DNA of 64,000 nt from contig JAXIVH010000301.1 of NCBI GenBank assembly GCA_036785325.1, positions 7,501 through 71,500 of the forward strand, written 5' to 3'. Below the pieces are notes generated by a model that saw nothing but the letters and a program-made list of their open reading frames with translations, searched no databases and was not told the DNA's origin. Source of the stretch: Urophycis tenuis (Eukaryota > Chordata > Actinopteri > Gadiformes > Phycidae). This document shows, in pieces, positions 23,283-36,998 of this stretch; positions within the stretch are counted from its first letter, which is position 1; every line of letters starts with the position of its first letter. The translations under genes were made by a program, and so were the position numbers.

Positions 23283-25143
23283 CAATTTGGGCCCCTAATC
23301 CTAAACCTAATTCTAAGCCTAGCCCAATTTGTGGCCCTAACCCTAACCCCTCTATCTGAAGCCTAATTTGGTTCCCCAACCCCACCCTTAAGCCCAAACC
23401 CTGACCATAACCCGTAAATTGACCCGAGAGGTCCTTTAGAGCCAAGTAGGCCTACATTTATGTTCCGTATATTGCCCAAAAGAGGCCAAAAATAATATAC
23501 GAGGTACGCTAACCGGTTATTGGTAAAGGATGGAACTAAGTAAAGGAAAAGGGAAATGAAGGAGGACAAAGAGAAGGGATAATTGGGTTAGTAAATTAAT
23601 TTAATACAATTCATGGGGGAATACAATTTATAAAAATACAGGGCTAAAACCTAAACATTGGACATATAACAAGGGAGAGTATAAAAAGGGAGAAAACACA
23701 AGTAAGATTCAGTTTGGCAGTGGCTTTCGGAGGAGCAGCATCTCCCCACATTAGAAAACGAAGGGATCTGTATGTCGTGGCCCTGGCCTGAAGAAGCCCA
23801 AATTAGGGCGAAACGTTGCGAAGGGCGCCACCTAGGACATACAGAAAAAAGAACAACAAGGTTAACCAAACACAAACGGGTGGGAATTAGAAAAACAAAC
23901 TAAGCCAAACTATAAAACATAAAAAACAACAAAAAAATAGAAAAAACTAAAAAACCTAAAAATAGAAGATGGAAAGAGGGAGGTGACTTACCGTATGGCA
24001 GGACAGTGCATTCACTCCGGGGATGATCACGCCCCGGAGTTTTTCTTTCATAAACCTAACTCGCCAGCGCCGCCTACGGGTCATGGTCGCCCCCCTTGCT
24101 CCATACTAAGCTAAATTATGCTAACTAACCCCTTACTCTAACCCTAAACTTAACCCAATTTGTTCCCCAGCCCTAACCCTAACCCAATTTGGCCCAAGCC
24201 CTAAACCTAAACCTAATTTGGTCTCTAATCAGCCCTAAACCTAACCCAATTTGGCCCCTATACCTAACCCTAACCCAATTTGGCCCAAGCCCTAAACCTA
24301 AACCTAATTTGGTCTCTAATCAGCCCTAAACCTAACCCAATTTGGCCCCTATACCTAAACCTAACCCAATTTGGGCCCCTAATCCTAAACCTAATTCTAA
24401 GCCTAGCCCAATTTGTGGCCCTAACCCTAACCCCTCTATCTGAAGCCTAATTTGGTTCCCCAACCCCACCCTTAAGCCCAAACCCTGACCATAACCCGTA
24501 AATTGACCCGAGAGGTCCTTTAGAGCCAAGTAGGCCTACATTTATGTTCCGTATATTGCCCAAAAGAGGCCAAAAATAATATACGAGGTACGCTAACCGG
24601 TTATTGGTAAAGGATGGAACTAAGTAAAGGAAAAGGGAAATGAAGGAGGACAAAGAGAAGGGATAATTGGGTTAGTAAATTAATTTAATACAATTCATGG
24701 GGGAATACAATTTATAAAAATACAGGGCTAAAACCTAAACATTGGACATATAACAAGGGAGAGTATAAAAAGGGAGAAAACACAAGTAAGATTCAGTTTG
24801 GCAGTGGCTTTCGGAGGAGCAGCATCTCCCCACATTAGAAAACGAAGGGATCTGTATGTCGTGGCCCTGGCCTGAAGAAGCCCAAATTAGGGCGAAACGT
24901 TGCGAAGGGCGCCACCTAGGACATACAGAAAAAAGAACAACAAGGTTAACCAAACACAAACGGGTGGGAATTAGAAAAACAAACTAAGCCAAACTATAAA
25001 ACATAAAAAACAACAAAAAAATAGAAAAAACTAAAAAACCTAAAAATAGAAGATGGAAAGAGGGAGGTGACTTACCGTATGGCAGGACAGTGCATTCACT
25101 CCGGGGATGATCACGCCCCGGAGTTTTTCTTTCATAAACCTAA

Positions 25144-26156
25144 CTCGCCAGCGCCGCCTACGGGTCATGGTCGCCCCCCTTGCTCCATACTAAGCTAAAT
25201 TATGCTAACTAACCCCTTACTCTAACCCTAAACTTAACCCAATTTGTTCCCCAGCCCTAACCCTAACCCAATTTGGCCCAAGCCCTAAACCTAAACCTAA
25301 TTTGGTCTCTAATCAGCCCTAAACCTAACCCAATTTGGCCCCTATACCTAACCCTAACCCAATTTGGCCCAAGCCCTAAACCTAAACCTAATTTGGTCTC
25401 TAATCAGCCCTAAACCTAACCCAATTTGGCCCCTATACCTAAACCTAACCCAATTTGGGCCCCTAATCCTAAACCTAATTCTAAGCCTAGCCCAATTTGT
25501 GGCCCTAACCCTAACCCCTCTATCTGAAGCCTAATTTGGTTCCCCAACCCCACCCTTAAGCCCAAACCCTGACCATAACCCGTAAATTGACCCGAGAGGT
25601 CCTTTAGAGCCAAGTAGGCCTACATTTATGTTCCGTATATTGCCCAAAAGAGGCCAAAAATAATATACGAGGTACGCTAACCGGTTATTGGTAAAGGATG
25701 GAACAATTCATGGGGGAATACAATTTATAAAAATACAGGGCTAAAACCTAAACATTGGACATATAACAAGGGAGAGTATAAAAAGGGAGAAAACACAAGT
25801 AAGATTCAGTTTGGCAGTGGCTTTCGGAGGAGCAGCATCTCCCCACATTAGAAAACGAAGGGATCTGTATGTCGTGGCCCTGGCCTGAAGAAGCCCAAAT
25901 TAGGGCGAAACGTTGCGAAGGGCGCCACCTAGGACATACAGAAAAAAGAACAACAAGGTTAACCAAACACAAACGGGTGGGAATTAGAAAAACAAACTAA
26001 GCCAAACTATAAAACATAAAAAACAACAAAAAAATAGAAAAAACTAAAAAACCTAAAAATAGAAGATGGAAAGAGGGAGGTGACTTACCGTATGGCAGGA
26101 CAGTGCATTCACTCCGGGGATGATCACGCCCCGGAGTTTTTCTTTCATAAACCTAA
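25144..26156. repeat. C unit with 71-bp deletion (1013 bp)
   Basis: The unit reads GGATGGAAC directly into AATTCATGGGGG at 25704/25705. The missing 71 bases begin TAAGTAAAGG and end TTTAATAC in normal units. The two ends share AC. The TATA box and everything downstream are intact. Confidence 0.92.
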
Positions 26157-29100
26157 CTCGCCAGCGCCGCCTACGGGTCATGGTCGCCCCCCTTGCTCCA
26201 TACTAAGCTAAATTATGCTAACTAACCCCTTACTCTAACCCTAAACTTAACCCAATTTGTTCCCCAGCCCTAACCCTAACCCAATTTGGCCCAAGCCCTA
26301 AACCTAAACCTAATTTGGTCTCTAATCAGCCCTAAACCTAACCCAATTTGGCCCCTATACCTAACCCTAACCCAATTTGGCCCAAGCCCTAAACCTAAAC
26401 CTAATTTGGTCTCTAATCAGCCCTAAACCTAACCCAATTTGGCCCCTATACCTAAACCTAACCCAATTTGGGCCCCTAATCCTAAACCTAATTCTAAGCC
26501 TAGCCCAATTTGTGGCCCTAACCCTAACCCCTCTATCTGAAGCCTAATTTGGTTCCCCAACCCCACCCTTAAGCCCAAACCCTGACCATAACCCGTAAAT
26601 TGACCCGAGAGGTCCTTTAGAGCCAAGTAGGCCTACATTTATGTTCCGTATATTGCCCAAAAGAGGCCAAAAATAATATACGAGGTACGCTAACCGGTTA
26701 TTGGTAAAGGATGGAACTAAGTAAAGGAAAAGGGAAATGAAGGAGGACAAAGAGAAGGGATAATTGGGTTAGTAAATTAATTTAATACAATTCATGGGGG
26801 AATACAATTTATAAAAATACAGGGCTAAAACCTAAACATTGGACATATAACAAGGGAGAGTATAAAAAGGGAGAAAACACAAGTAAGATTCAGTTTGGCA
26901 GTGGCTTTCGGAGGAGCAGCATCTCCCCACATTAGAAAACGAAGGGATCTGTATGTCGTGGCCCTGGCCTGAAGAAGCCCAAATTAGGGCGAAACGTTGC
27001 GAAGGGCGCCACCTAGGACATACAGAAAAAAGAACAACAAGGTTAACCAAACACAAACGGGTGGGAATTAGAAAAACAAACTAAGCCAAACTATAAAACA
27101 TAAAAAACAACAAAAAAATAGAAAAAACTAAAAAACCTAAAAATAGAAGATGGAAAGAGGGAGGTGACTTACCGTATGGCAGGACAGTGCATTCACTCCG
27201 GGGATGATCACGCCCCGGAGTTTTTCTTTCATAAACCTAACTCGCCAGCGCCGCCTACGGGTCATGGTCGCCCCCCTTGCTCCATACTAAGCTAAATTAT
27301 GCTAACTAACCCCTTACTCTAACCCTAAACTTAACCCAATTTGTTCCCCAGCCCTAACCCTAACCCAATTTGGCCCAAGCCCTAAACCTAAACCTAATTT
27401 GGTCTCTAATCAGCCCTAAACCTAACCCAATTTGGCCCCTATACCTAACCCTAACCCAATTTGGCCCAAGCCCTAAACCTAAACCTAATTTGGTCTCTAA
27501 TCAGCCCTAAACCTAACCCAATTTGGCCCCTATACCTAAACCTAACCCAATTTGGGCCCCTAATCCTAAACCTAATTCTAAGCCTAGCCCAATTTGTGGC
27601 CCTAACCCTAACCCCTCTATCTGAAGCCTAATTTGGTTCCCCAACCCCACCCTTAAGCCCAAACCCTGACCATAACCCGTAAATTGACCCGAGAGGTCCT
27701 TTAGAGCCAAGTAGGCCTACATTTATGTTCCGTATATTGCCCAAAAGAGGCCAAAAATAATATACGAGGTACGCTAACCGGTTATTGGTAAAGGATGGAA
27801 CTAAGTAAAGGAAAAGGGAAATGAAGGAGGACAAAGAGAAGGGATAATTGGGTTAGTAAATTAATTTAATACAATTCATGGGGGAATACAATTTATAAAA
27901 ATACAGGGCTAAAACCTAAACATTGGACATATAACAAGGGAGAGTATAAAAAGGGAGAAAACACAAGTAAGATTCAGTTTGGCAGTGGCTTTCGGAGGAG
28001 CAGCATCTCCCCACATTAGAAAACGAAGGGATCTGTATGTCGTGGCCCTGGCCTGAAGAAGCCCAAATTAGGGCGAAACGTTGCGAAGGGCGCCACCTAG
28101 GACATACAGAAAAAAGAACAACAAGGTTAACCAAACACAAACGGGTGGGAATTAGAAAAACAAACTAAGCCAAACTATAAAACATAAAAAACAACAAAAA
28201 AATAGAAAAAACTAAAAAACCTAAAAATAGAAGATGGAAAGAGGGAGGTGACTTACCGTATGGCAGGACAGTGCATTCACTCCGGGGATGATCACGCCCC
28301 GGAGTTTTTCTTTCATAAACCTAACTCGCCAGCGCCGCCTACGGGTCATGGTCGCCCCCCTTGCTCCATACTAAGCTAAATTATGCTAACTAACCCCTTA
28401 CTCTAACCCTAAACTTAACCCAATTTGTTCCCCAGCCCTAACCCTAACCCAATTTGGCCCAAGCCCTAAACCTAAACCTAATTTGGTCTCTAATCAGCCC
28501 TAAACCTAACCCAATTTGGCCCCTATACCTAACCCTAACCCAATTTGGCCCAAGCCCTAAACCTAAACCTAATTTGGTCTCTAATCAGCCCTAAACCTAA
28601 CCCAATTTGGCCCCTATACCTAAACCTAACCCAATTTGGGCCCCTAATCCTAAACCTAATTCTAAGCCTAGCCCAATTTGTGGCCCTAACCCTAACCCCT
28701 CTATCTGAAGCCTAATTTGGTTCCCCAACCCCACCCTTAAGCCCAAACCCTGACCATAACCCGTAAATTGACCCGAGAGGTCCTTTAGAGCCAAGTAGGC
28801 CTACATTTATGTTCCGTATATTGCCCAAAAGAGGCCAAAAATAATATACGAGGTACGCTAACCGGTTATTGGTAAAGGATGGAACTAAGTAAAGGAAAAG
28901 GGAAATGAAGGAGGACAAAGAGAAGGGATAATTGGGTTAGTAAATTAATTTAATACAATTCATGGGGGAATACAATTTATAAAAATACAGGGCTAAAACC
29001 TAAACATTGGACATATAACAAGGGAGAGTATAAAAAGGGAGAAAACACAAGTAAGATTCAGTTTGGCAGTGGCTTTCGGAGGAGCAGCATCTCCCCACAT

Positions 29101-32100
29101 TAGAAAACGAAGGGATCTGTATGTCGTGGCCCTGGCCTGAAGAAGCCCAAATTAGGGCGAAACGTTGCGAAGGGCGCCACCTAGGACATACAGAAAAAAG
29201 AACAACAAGGTTAACCAAACACAAACGGGTGGGAATTAGAAAAACAAACTAAGCCAAACTATAAAACATAAAAAACAACAAAAAAATAGAAAAAACTAAA
29301 AAACCTAAAAATAGAAGATGGAAAGAGGGAGGTGACTTACCGTATGGCAGGACAGTGCATTCACTCCGGGGATGATCACGCCCCGGAGTTTTTCTTTCAT
29401 AAACCTAACTCGCCAGCGCCGCCTACGGGTCATGGTCGCCCCCCTTGCTCCATACTAAGCTAAATTATGCTAACTAACCCCTTACTCTAACCCTAAACTT
29501 AACCCAATTTGTTCCCCAGCCCTAACCCTAACCCAATTTGGCCCAAGCCCTAAACCTAAACCTAATTTGGTCTCTAATCAGCCCTAAACCTAACCCAATT
29601 TGGCCCCTATACCTAACCCTAACCCAATTTGGCCCAAGCCCTAAACCTAAACCTAATTTGGTCTCTAATCAGCCCTAAACCTAACCCAATTTGGCCCCTA
29701 TACCTAAACCTAACCCAATTTGGGCCCCTAATCCTAAACCTAATTCTAAGCCTAGCCCAATTTGTGGCCCTAACCCTAACCCCTCTATCTGAAGCCTAAT
29801 TTGGTTCCCCAACCCCACCCTTAAGCCCAAACCCTGACCATAACCCGTAAATTGACCCGAGAGGTCCTTTAGAGCCAAGTAGGCCTACATTTATGTTCCG
29901 TATATTGCCCAAAAGAGGCCAAAAATAATATACGAGGTACGCTAACCGGTTATTGGTAAAGGATGGAACTAAGTAAAGGAAAAGGGAAATGAAGGAGGAC
30001 AAAGAGAAGGGATAATTGGGTTAGTAAATTAATTTAATACAATTCATGGGGGAATACAATTTATAAAAATACAGGGCTAAAACCTAAACATTGGACATAT
30101 AACAAGGGAGAGTATAAAAAGGGAGAAAACACAAGTAAGATTCAGTTTGGCAGTGGCTTTCGGAGGAGCAGCATCTCCCCACATTAGAAAACGAAGGGAT
30201 CTGTATGTCGTGGCCCTGGCCTGAAGAAGCCCAAATTAGGGCGAAACGTTGCGAAGGGCGCCACCTAGGACATACAGAAAAAAGAACAACAAGGTTAACC
30301 AAACACAAATGGGTGGGAATTAGAAAAACAAACTAAGCCAAACTATAAAACATAAAAAACAACAAAAAAATAGAAAAAACTAAAAAACCTAAAAATAGAA
30401 GATGGAAAGAGGGAGGTGACTTACCGTATGGCAGGACAGTGCATTCACTCCGGGGATGATCACGCCCCGGAGTTTTTCTTTCATAAACCTAACTCGCCAG
30501 CGCCGCCTACGGGTCATGGTCGCCCCCCTTGCTCCATACTAAGCTAAATTATGCTAACTAACCCCTTACTCTAACCCTAAACTTAACCCAATTTGTTCCC
30601 CAGCCCTAACCCTAACCCAATTTGGCCCAAGCCCTAAACCTAAACCTAATTTGGTCTCTAATCAGCCCTAAACCTAACCCAATTTGGCCCCTATACCTAA
30701 CCCTAACCCAATTTGGCCCAAGCCCTAAACCTAAACCTAATTTGGTCTCTAATCAGCCCTAAACCTAACCCAATTTGGCCCCTATACCTAAACCTAACCC
30801 AATTTGGGCCCCTAATCCTAAACCTAATTCTAAGCCTAGCCCAATTTGTGGCCCTAACCCTAACCCCTCTATCTGAAGCCTAATTTGGTTCCCCAACCCC
30901 ACCCTTAAGCCCAAACCCTGACCATAACCCGTAAATTGACCCGAGAGGTCCTTTAGAGCCAAGTAGGCCTACATTTATGTTCCGTATATTGCCCAAAAGA
31001 GGCCAAAAATAATATACGAGGTACGCTAACCGGTTATTGGTAAAGGATGGAACTAAGTAAAGGAAAAGGGAAATGAAGGAGGACAAAGAGAAGGGATAAT
31101 TGGGTTAGTAAATTAATTTAATACAATTCATGGGGGAATACAATTTATAAAAATACAGGGCTAAAACCTAAACATTGGACATATAACAAGGGAGAGTATA
31201 AAAAGGGAGAAAACACAAGTAAGATTCAGTTTGGCAGTGGCTTTCGGAGGAGCAGCATCTCCCCACATTAGAAAACGAAGGGATCTGTATGTCGTGGCCC
31301 TGGCCTGAAGAAGCCCAAATTAGGGCGAAACGTTGCGAAGGGCGCCACCTAGGACATACAGAAAAAAGAACAACAAGGTTAACCAAACACAAACGGGTGG
31401 GAATTAGAAAAACAAACTAAGCCAAACTATAAAACATAAAAAACAACAAAAAAATAGAAAAAACTAAAAAACCTAAAAATAGAAGATGGAAAGAGGGAGG
31501 TGACTTACCGTATGGCAGGACAGTGCATTCACTCCGGGGATGATCACGCCCCGGAGTTTTTCTTTCATAAACCTAACTCGCCAGCGCCGCCTACGGGTCA
31601 TGGTCGCCCCCCTTGCTCCATACTAAGCTAAATTATGCTAACTAACCCCTTACTCTAACCCTAAACTTAACCCAATTTGTTCCCCAGCCCTAACCCTAAC
31701 CCAATTTGGCCCAAGCCCTAAACCTAAACCTAATTTGGTCTCTAATCAGCCCTAAACCTAACCCAATTTGGCCCCTATACCTAACCCTAACCCAATTTGG
31801 CCCAAGCCCTAAACCTAAACCTAATTTGGTCTCTAATCAGCCCTAAACCTAACCCAATTTGGCCCCTATACCTAAACCTAACCCAATTTGGGCCCCTAAT
31901 CCTAAACCTAATTCTAAGCCTAGCCCAATTTGTGGCCCTAACCCTAACCCCTCTATCTGAAGCCTAATTTGGTTCCCCAACCCCACCCTTAAGCCCAAAC
32001 CCTGACCATAACCCGTAAATTGACCCGAGAGGTCCTTTAGAGCCAAGTAGGCCTACATTTATGTTCCGTATATTGCCCAAAAGAGGCCAAAAATAATATA

Positions 32101-35100
32101 CGAGGTACGCTAACCGGTTATTGGTAAAGGATGGAACTAAGTAAAGGAAAAGGGAAATGAAGGAGGACAAAGAGAAGGGATAATTGGGTTAGTAAATTAA
32201 TTTAATACAATTCATGGGGGAATACAATTTATAAAAATACAGGGCTAAAACCTAAACATTGGACATATAACAAGGGAGAGTATAAAAAGGGAGAAAACAC
32301 AAGTAAGATTCAGTTTGGCAGTGGCTTTCGGAGGAGCAGCATCTCCCCACATTAGAAAACGAAGGGATCTGTATGTCGTGGCCCTGGCCTGAAGAAGCCC
32401 AAATTAGGGCGAAACGTTGCGAAGGGCGCCACCTAGGACATACAGAAAAAAGAACAACAAGGTTAACCAAACACAAACGGGTGGGAATTAGAAAAACAAA
32501 CTAAGCCAAACTATAAAACATAAAAAACAACAAAAAAATAGAAAAAACTAAAAAACCTAAAAATAGAAGATGGAAAGAGGGAGGTGACTTACCGTATGGC
32601 AGGACAGTGCATTCACTCCGGGGATGATCACGCCCCGGAGTTTTTCTTTCATAAACCTAACTCGCCAGCGCCGCCTACGGGTCATGGTCGCCCCCCTTGC
32701 TCCATACTAAGCTAAATTATGCTAACTAACCCCTTACTCTAACCCTAAACTTAACCCAATTTGTTCCCCAGCCCTAACCCTAACCCAATTTGGCCCAAGC
32801 CCTAAACCTAAACCTAATTTGGTCTCTAATCAGCCCTAAACCTAACCCAATTTGGCCCCTATACCTAACCCTAACCCAATTTGGCCCAAGCCCTAAACCT
32901 AAACCTAATTTGGTCTCTAATCAGCCCTAAACCTAACCCAATTTGGCCCCTATACCTAAACCTAACCCAATTTGGGCCCCTAATCCTAAACCTAATTCTA
33001 AGCCTAGCCCAATTTGTGGCCCTAACCCTAACCCCTCTATCTGAAGCCTAATTTGGTTCCCCAACCCCACCCTTAAGCCCAAACCCTGACCATAACCCGT
33101 AAATTGACCCGAGAGGTCCTTTAGAGCCAAGTAGGCCTACATTTATGTTCCGTATATTGCCCAAAAGAGGCCAAAAATAATATACGAGGTACGCTAACCG
33201 GTTATTGGTAAAGGATGGAACTAAGTAAAGGAAAAGGGAAATGAAGGAGGACAAAGAGAAGGGATAATTGGGTTAGTAAATTAATTTAATACAATTCATG
33301 GGGGAATACAATTTATAAAAATACAGGGCTAAAACCTAAACATTGGACATATAACAAGGGAGAGTATAAAAAGGGAGAAAACACAAGTAAGATTCAGTTT
33401 GGCAGTGGCTTTCGGAGGAGCAGCATCTCCCCACATTAGAAAACGAAGGGATCTGTATGTCGTGGCCCTGGCCTGAAGAAGCCCAAATTAGGGCGAAACG
33501 TTGCGAAGGGCGCCACCTAGGACATACAGAAAAAAGAACAACAAGGTTAACCAAACACAAACGGGTGGGAATTAGAAAAACAAACTAAGCCAAACTATAA
33601 AACATAAAAAACAACAAAAAAATAGAAAAAACTAAAAAACCTAAAAATAGAAGATGGAAAGAGGGAGGTGACTTACCGTATGGCAGGACAGTGCATTCAC
33701 TCCGGGGATGATCACGCCCCGGAGTTTTTCTTTCATAAACCTAACTCGCCAGCGCCGCCTACGGGTCATGGTCGCCCCCCTTGCTCCATACTAAGCTAAA
33801 TTATGCTAACTAACCCCTTACTCTAACCCTAAACTTAACCCAATTTGTTCCCCAGCCCTAACCCTAACCCAATTTGGCCCAAGCCCTAAACCTAAACCTA
33901 ATTTGGTCTCTAATCAGCCCTAAACCTAACCCAATTTGGCCCCTATACCTAACCCTAACCCAATTTGGCCCAAGCCCTAAACCTAAACCTAATTTGGTCT
34001 CTAATCAGCCCTAAACCTAACCCAATTTGGCCCCTATACCTAAACCTAACCCAATTTGGGCCCCTAATCCTAAACCTAATTCTAAGCCTAGCCCAATTTG
34101 TGGCCCTAACCCTAACCCCTCTATCTGAAGCCTAATTTGGTTCCCCAACCCCACCCTTAAGCCCAAACCCTGACCATAACCCGTAAATTGACCCGAGAGG
34201 TCCTTTAGAGCCAAGTAGGCCTACATTTATGTTCCGTATATTGCCCAAAAGAGGCCAAAAATAATATACGAGGTACGCTAACCGGTTATTGGTAAAGGAT
34301 GGAACTAAGTAAAGGAAAAGGGAAATGAAGGAGGACAAAGAGAAGGGATAATTGGGTTAGTAAATTAATTTAATACAATTCATGGGGGAATACAATTTAT
34401 AAAAATACAGGGCTAAAACCTAAACATTGGACATATAACAAGGGAGAGTATAAAAAGGGAGAAAACACAAGTAAGATTCAGTTTGGCAGTGGCTTTCGGA
34501 GGAGCAGCATCTCCCCACATTAGAAAACGAAGGGATCTGTATGTCGTGGCCCTGGCCTGAAGAAGCCCAAATTAGGGCGAAACGTTGCGAAGGGCGCCAC
34601 CTAGGACATACAGAAAAAAGAACAACAAGGTTAACCAAACACAAACGGGTGGGAATTAGAAAAACAAACTAAGCCAAACTATAAAACATAAAAAACAACA
34701 AAAAAATAGAAAAAACTAAAAAACCTAAAAATAGAAGATGGAAAGAGGGAGGTGACTTACCGTATGGCAGGACAGTGCATTCACTCCGGGGATGATCACG
34801 CCCCGGAGTTTTTCTTTCATAAACCTAACTCGCCAGCGCCGCCTACGGGTCATGGTCGCCCCCCTTGCTCCATACTAAGCTAAATTATGCTAACTAACCC
34901 CTTACTCTAACCCTAAACTTAACCCAATTTGTTCCCCAGCCCTAACCCTAACCCAATTTGGCCCAAGCCCTAAACCTAAACCTAATTTGGTCTCTAATCA
35001 GCCCTAAACCTAACCCAATTTGGCCCCTATACCTAACCCTAACCCAATTTGGCCCAAGCCCTAAACCTAAACCTAATTTGGTCTCTAATCAGCCCTAAAC

Positions 35101-35912
35101 CTAACCCAATTTGGCCCCTATACCTAAACCTAACCCAATTTGGGCCCCTAATCCTAAACCTAATTCTAAGCCTAGCCCAATTTGTGGCCCTAACCCTAAC
35201 CCCTCTATCTGAAGCCTAATTTGGTTCCCCAACCCCACCCTTAAGCCCAAACCCTGACCATAACCCGTAAATTGACCCGAGAGGTCCTTTAGAGCCAAGT
35301 AGGCCTACATTTATGTTCCGTATATTGCCCAAAAGAGGCCAAAAATAATATACGAGGTACGCTAACCGGTTATTGGTAAAGGATGGAACTAAGTAAAGGA
35401 AAAGGGAAATGAAGGAGGACAAAGAGAAGGGATAATTGGGTTAGTAAATTAATTTAATACAATTCATGGGGGAATACAATTTATAAAAATACAGGGCTAA
35501 AACCTAAACATTGGACATATAACAAGGGAGAGTATAAAAAGGGAGAAAACACAAGTAAGATTCAGTTTGGCAGTGGCTTTCGGAGGAGCAGCATCTCCCC
35601 ACATTAGAAAACGAAGGGATCTGTATGTCGTGGCCCTGGCCTGAAGAAGCCCAAATTAGGGCGAAACGTTGCGAAGGGCGCCACCTAGGACATACAGAAA
35701 AAAGAACAACAAGGTTAACCAAACACAAACGGGTGGGAATTAGAAAAACAAACTAAGCCAAACTATAAAACATAAAAAACAACAAAAAAATAGAAAAAAC
35801 TAAAAAACCTAAAAATAGAAGATGGAAAGAGGGAGGTGACTTACCGTATGGCAGGACAGTGCATTCACTCCGGGGATGATCACGCCCCGGAGTTTTTCTT
35901 TCATAAACCTAA

Positions 35913-36998
35913 CTCGCCAGCGCCGCCTACGGGTCATGGTCGCCCCCCTTGCTCCATACTAAGCTAAATTATGCTAACTAACCCCTTACTCTAACCCTAA
36001 ACTTAACCCAATTTGTTCCCCAGCCCTAACCCTAACCCAATTTGGCCCAAGCCCTAAACCTAAACCTAATTTGGTCTCTAATCAGCCCTAAACCTAACCC
36101 AATTTGGCCCCTATACCTAACCCTAACCCAATTTGGCCCAAGCCCTAAACCTAAACCTAATTTGGTCTCTAATCAGCCCTAAACCTAACCCAATTTGGCC
36201 CCTATACCTAAACCTAACCCAATTTGGGCCCCTAATCCTAAACCTAATTCTAAGCCTAGCCCAATTTGTGGCCCTAACCCTAACCCCTCTATCTGAAGCC
36301 TAATTTGGTTCCCCAACCCCACCCTTAAGCCCAAACCCTGACCATAACCCGTAAATTGACCCGAGAGGTCCTTTAGAGCCAAGTAGGCCTACATTTATGT
36401 TCCGTATATTGCCCAAAAGAGGCCAAAAATAATATACGAGGTACGCTAACCGGTTATATTGGTAAAGGATGGAACTAAGTAAAGGAAAAGGGAAATGAAG
36501 GAGGACAAAGAGAAGGGATAATTGGGTTAGTAAATTAATTTAATACAATTCATGGGGGAATACAATTTATAAAAATACAGGGCTAAAACCTAAACATTGG
36601 ACATATAACAAGGGAGAGTATAAAAAGGGAGAAAACACAAGTAAGATTCAGTTTGGCAGTGGCTTTCGGAGGAGCAGCATCTCCCCACATTAGAAAACGA
36701 AGGGATCTGTATGTCGTGGCCCTGGCCTGAAGAAGCCCAAATTAGGGCGAAACGTTGCGAAGGGCGCCACCTAGGACATACAGAAAAAAGAACAACAAGG
36801 TTAACCAAACACAAACGGGTGGGAATTAGAAAAACAAACTAAGCCAAACTATAAAACATAAAAAACAACAAAAAAATAGAAAAAACTAAAAAACCTAAAA
36901 ATAGAAGATGGAAAGAGGGAGGTGACTTACCGTATGGCAGGACAGTGCATTCACTCCGGGGATGATCACGCCCCGGAGTTTTTCTTTCATAAACCTAA
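35913..36998. repeat. C unit with 2-bp insertion (1086 bp)
   Basis: CGGTTATATTGG at 36451-36462 replaces CGGTTATTGG, an extra AT at the right edge of the AACCGGTT palindrome. No other difference was noticed in this copy. Confidence 0.88.
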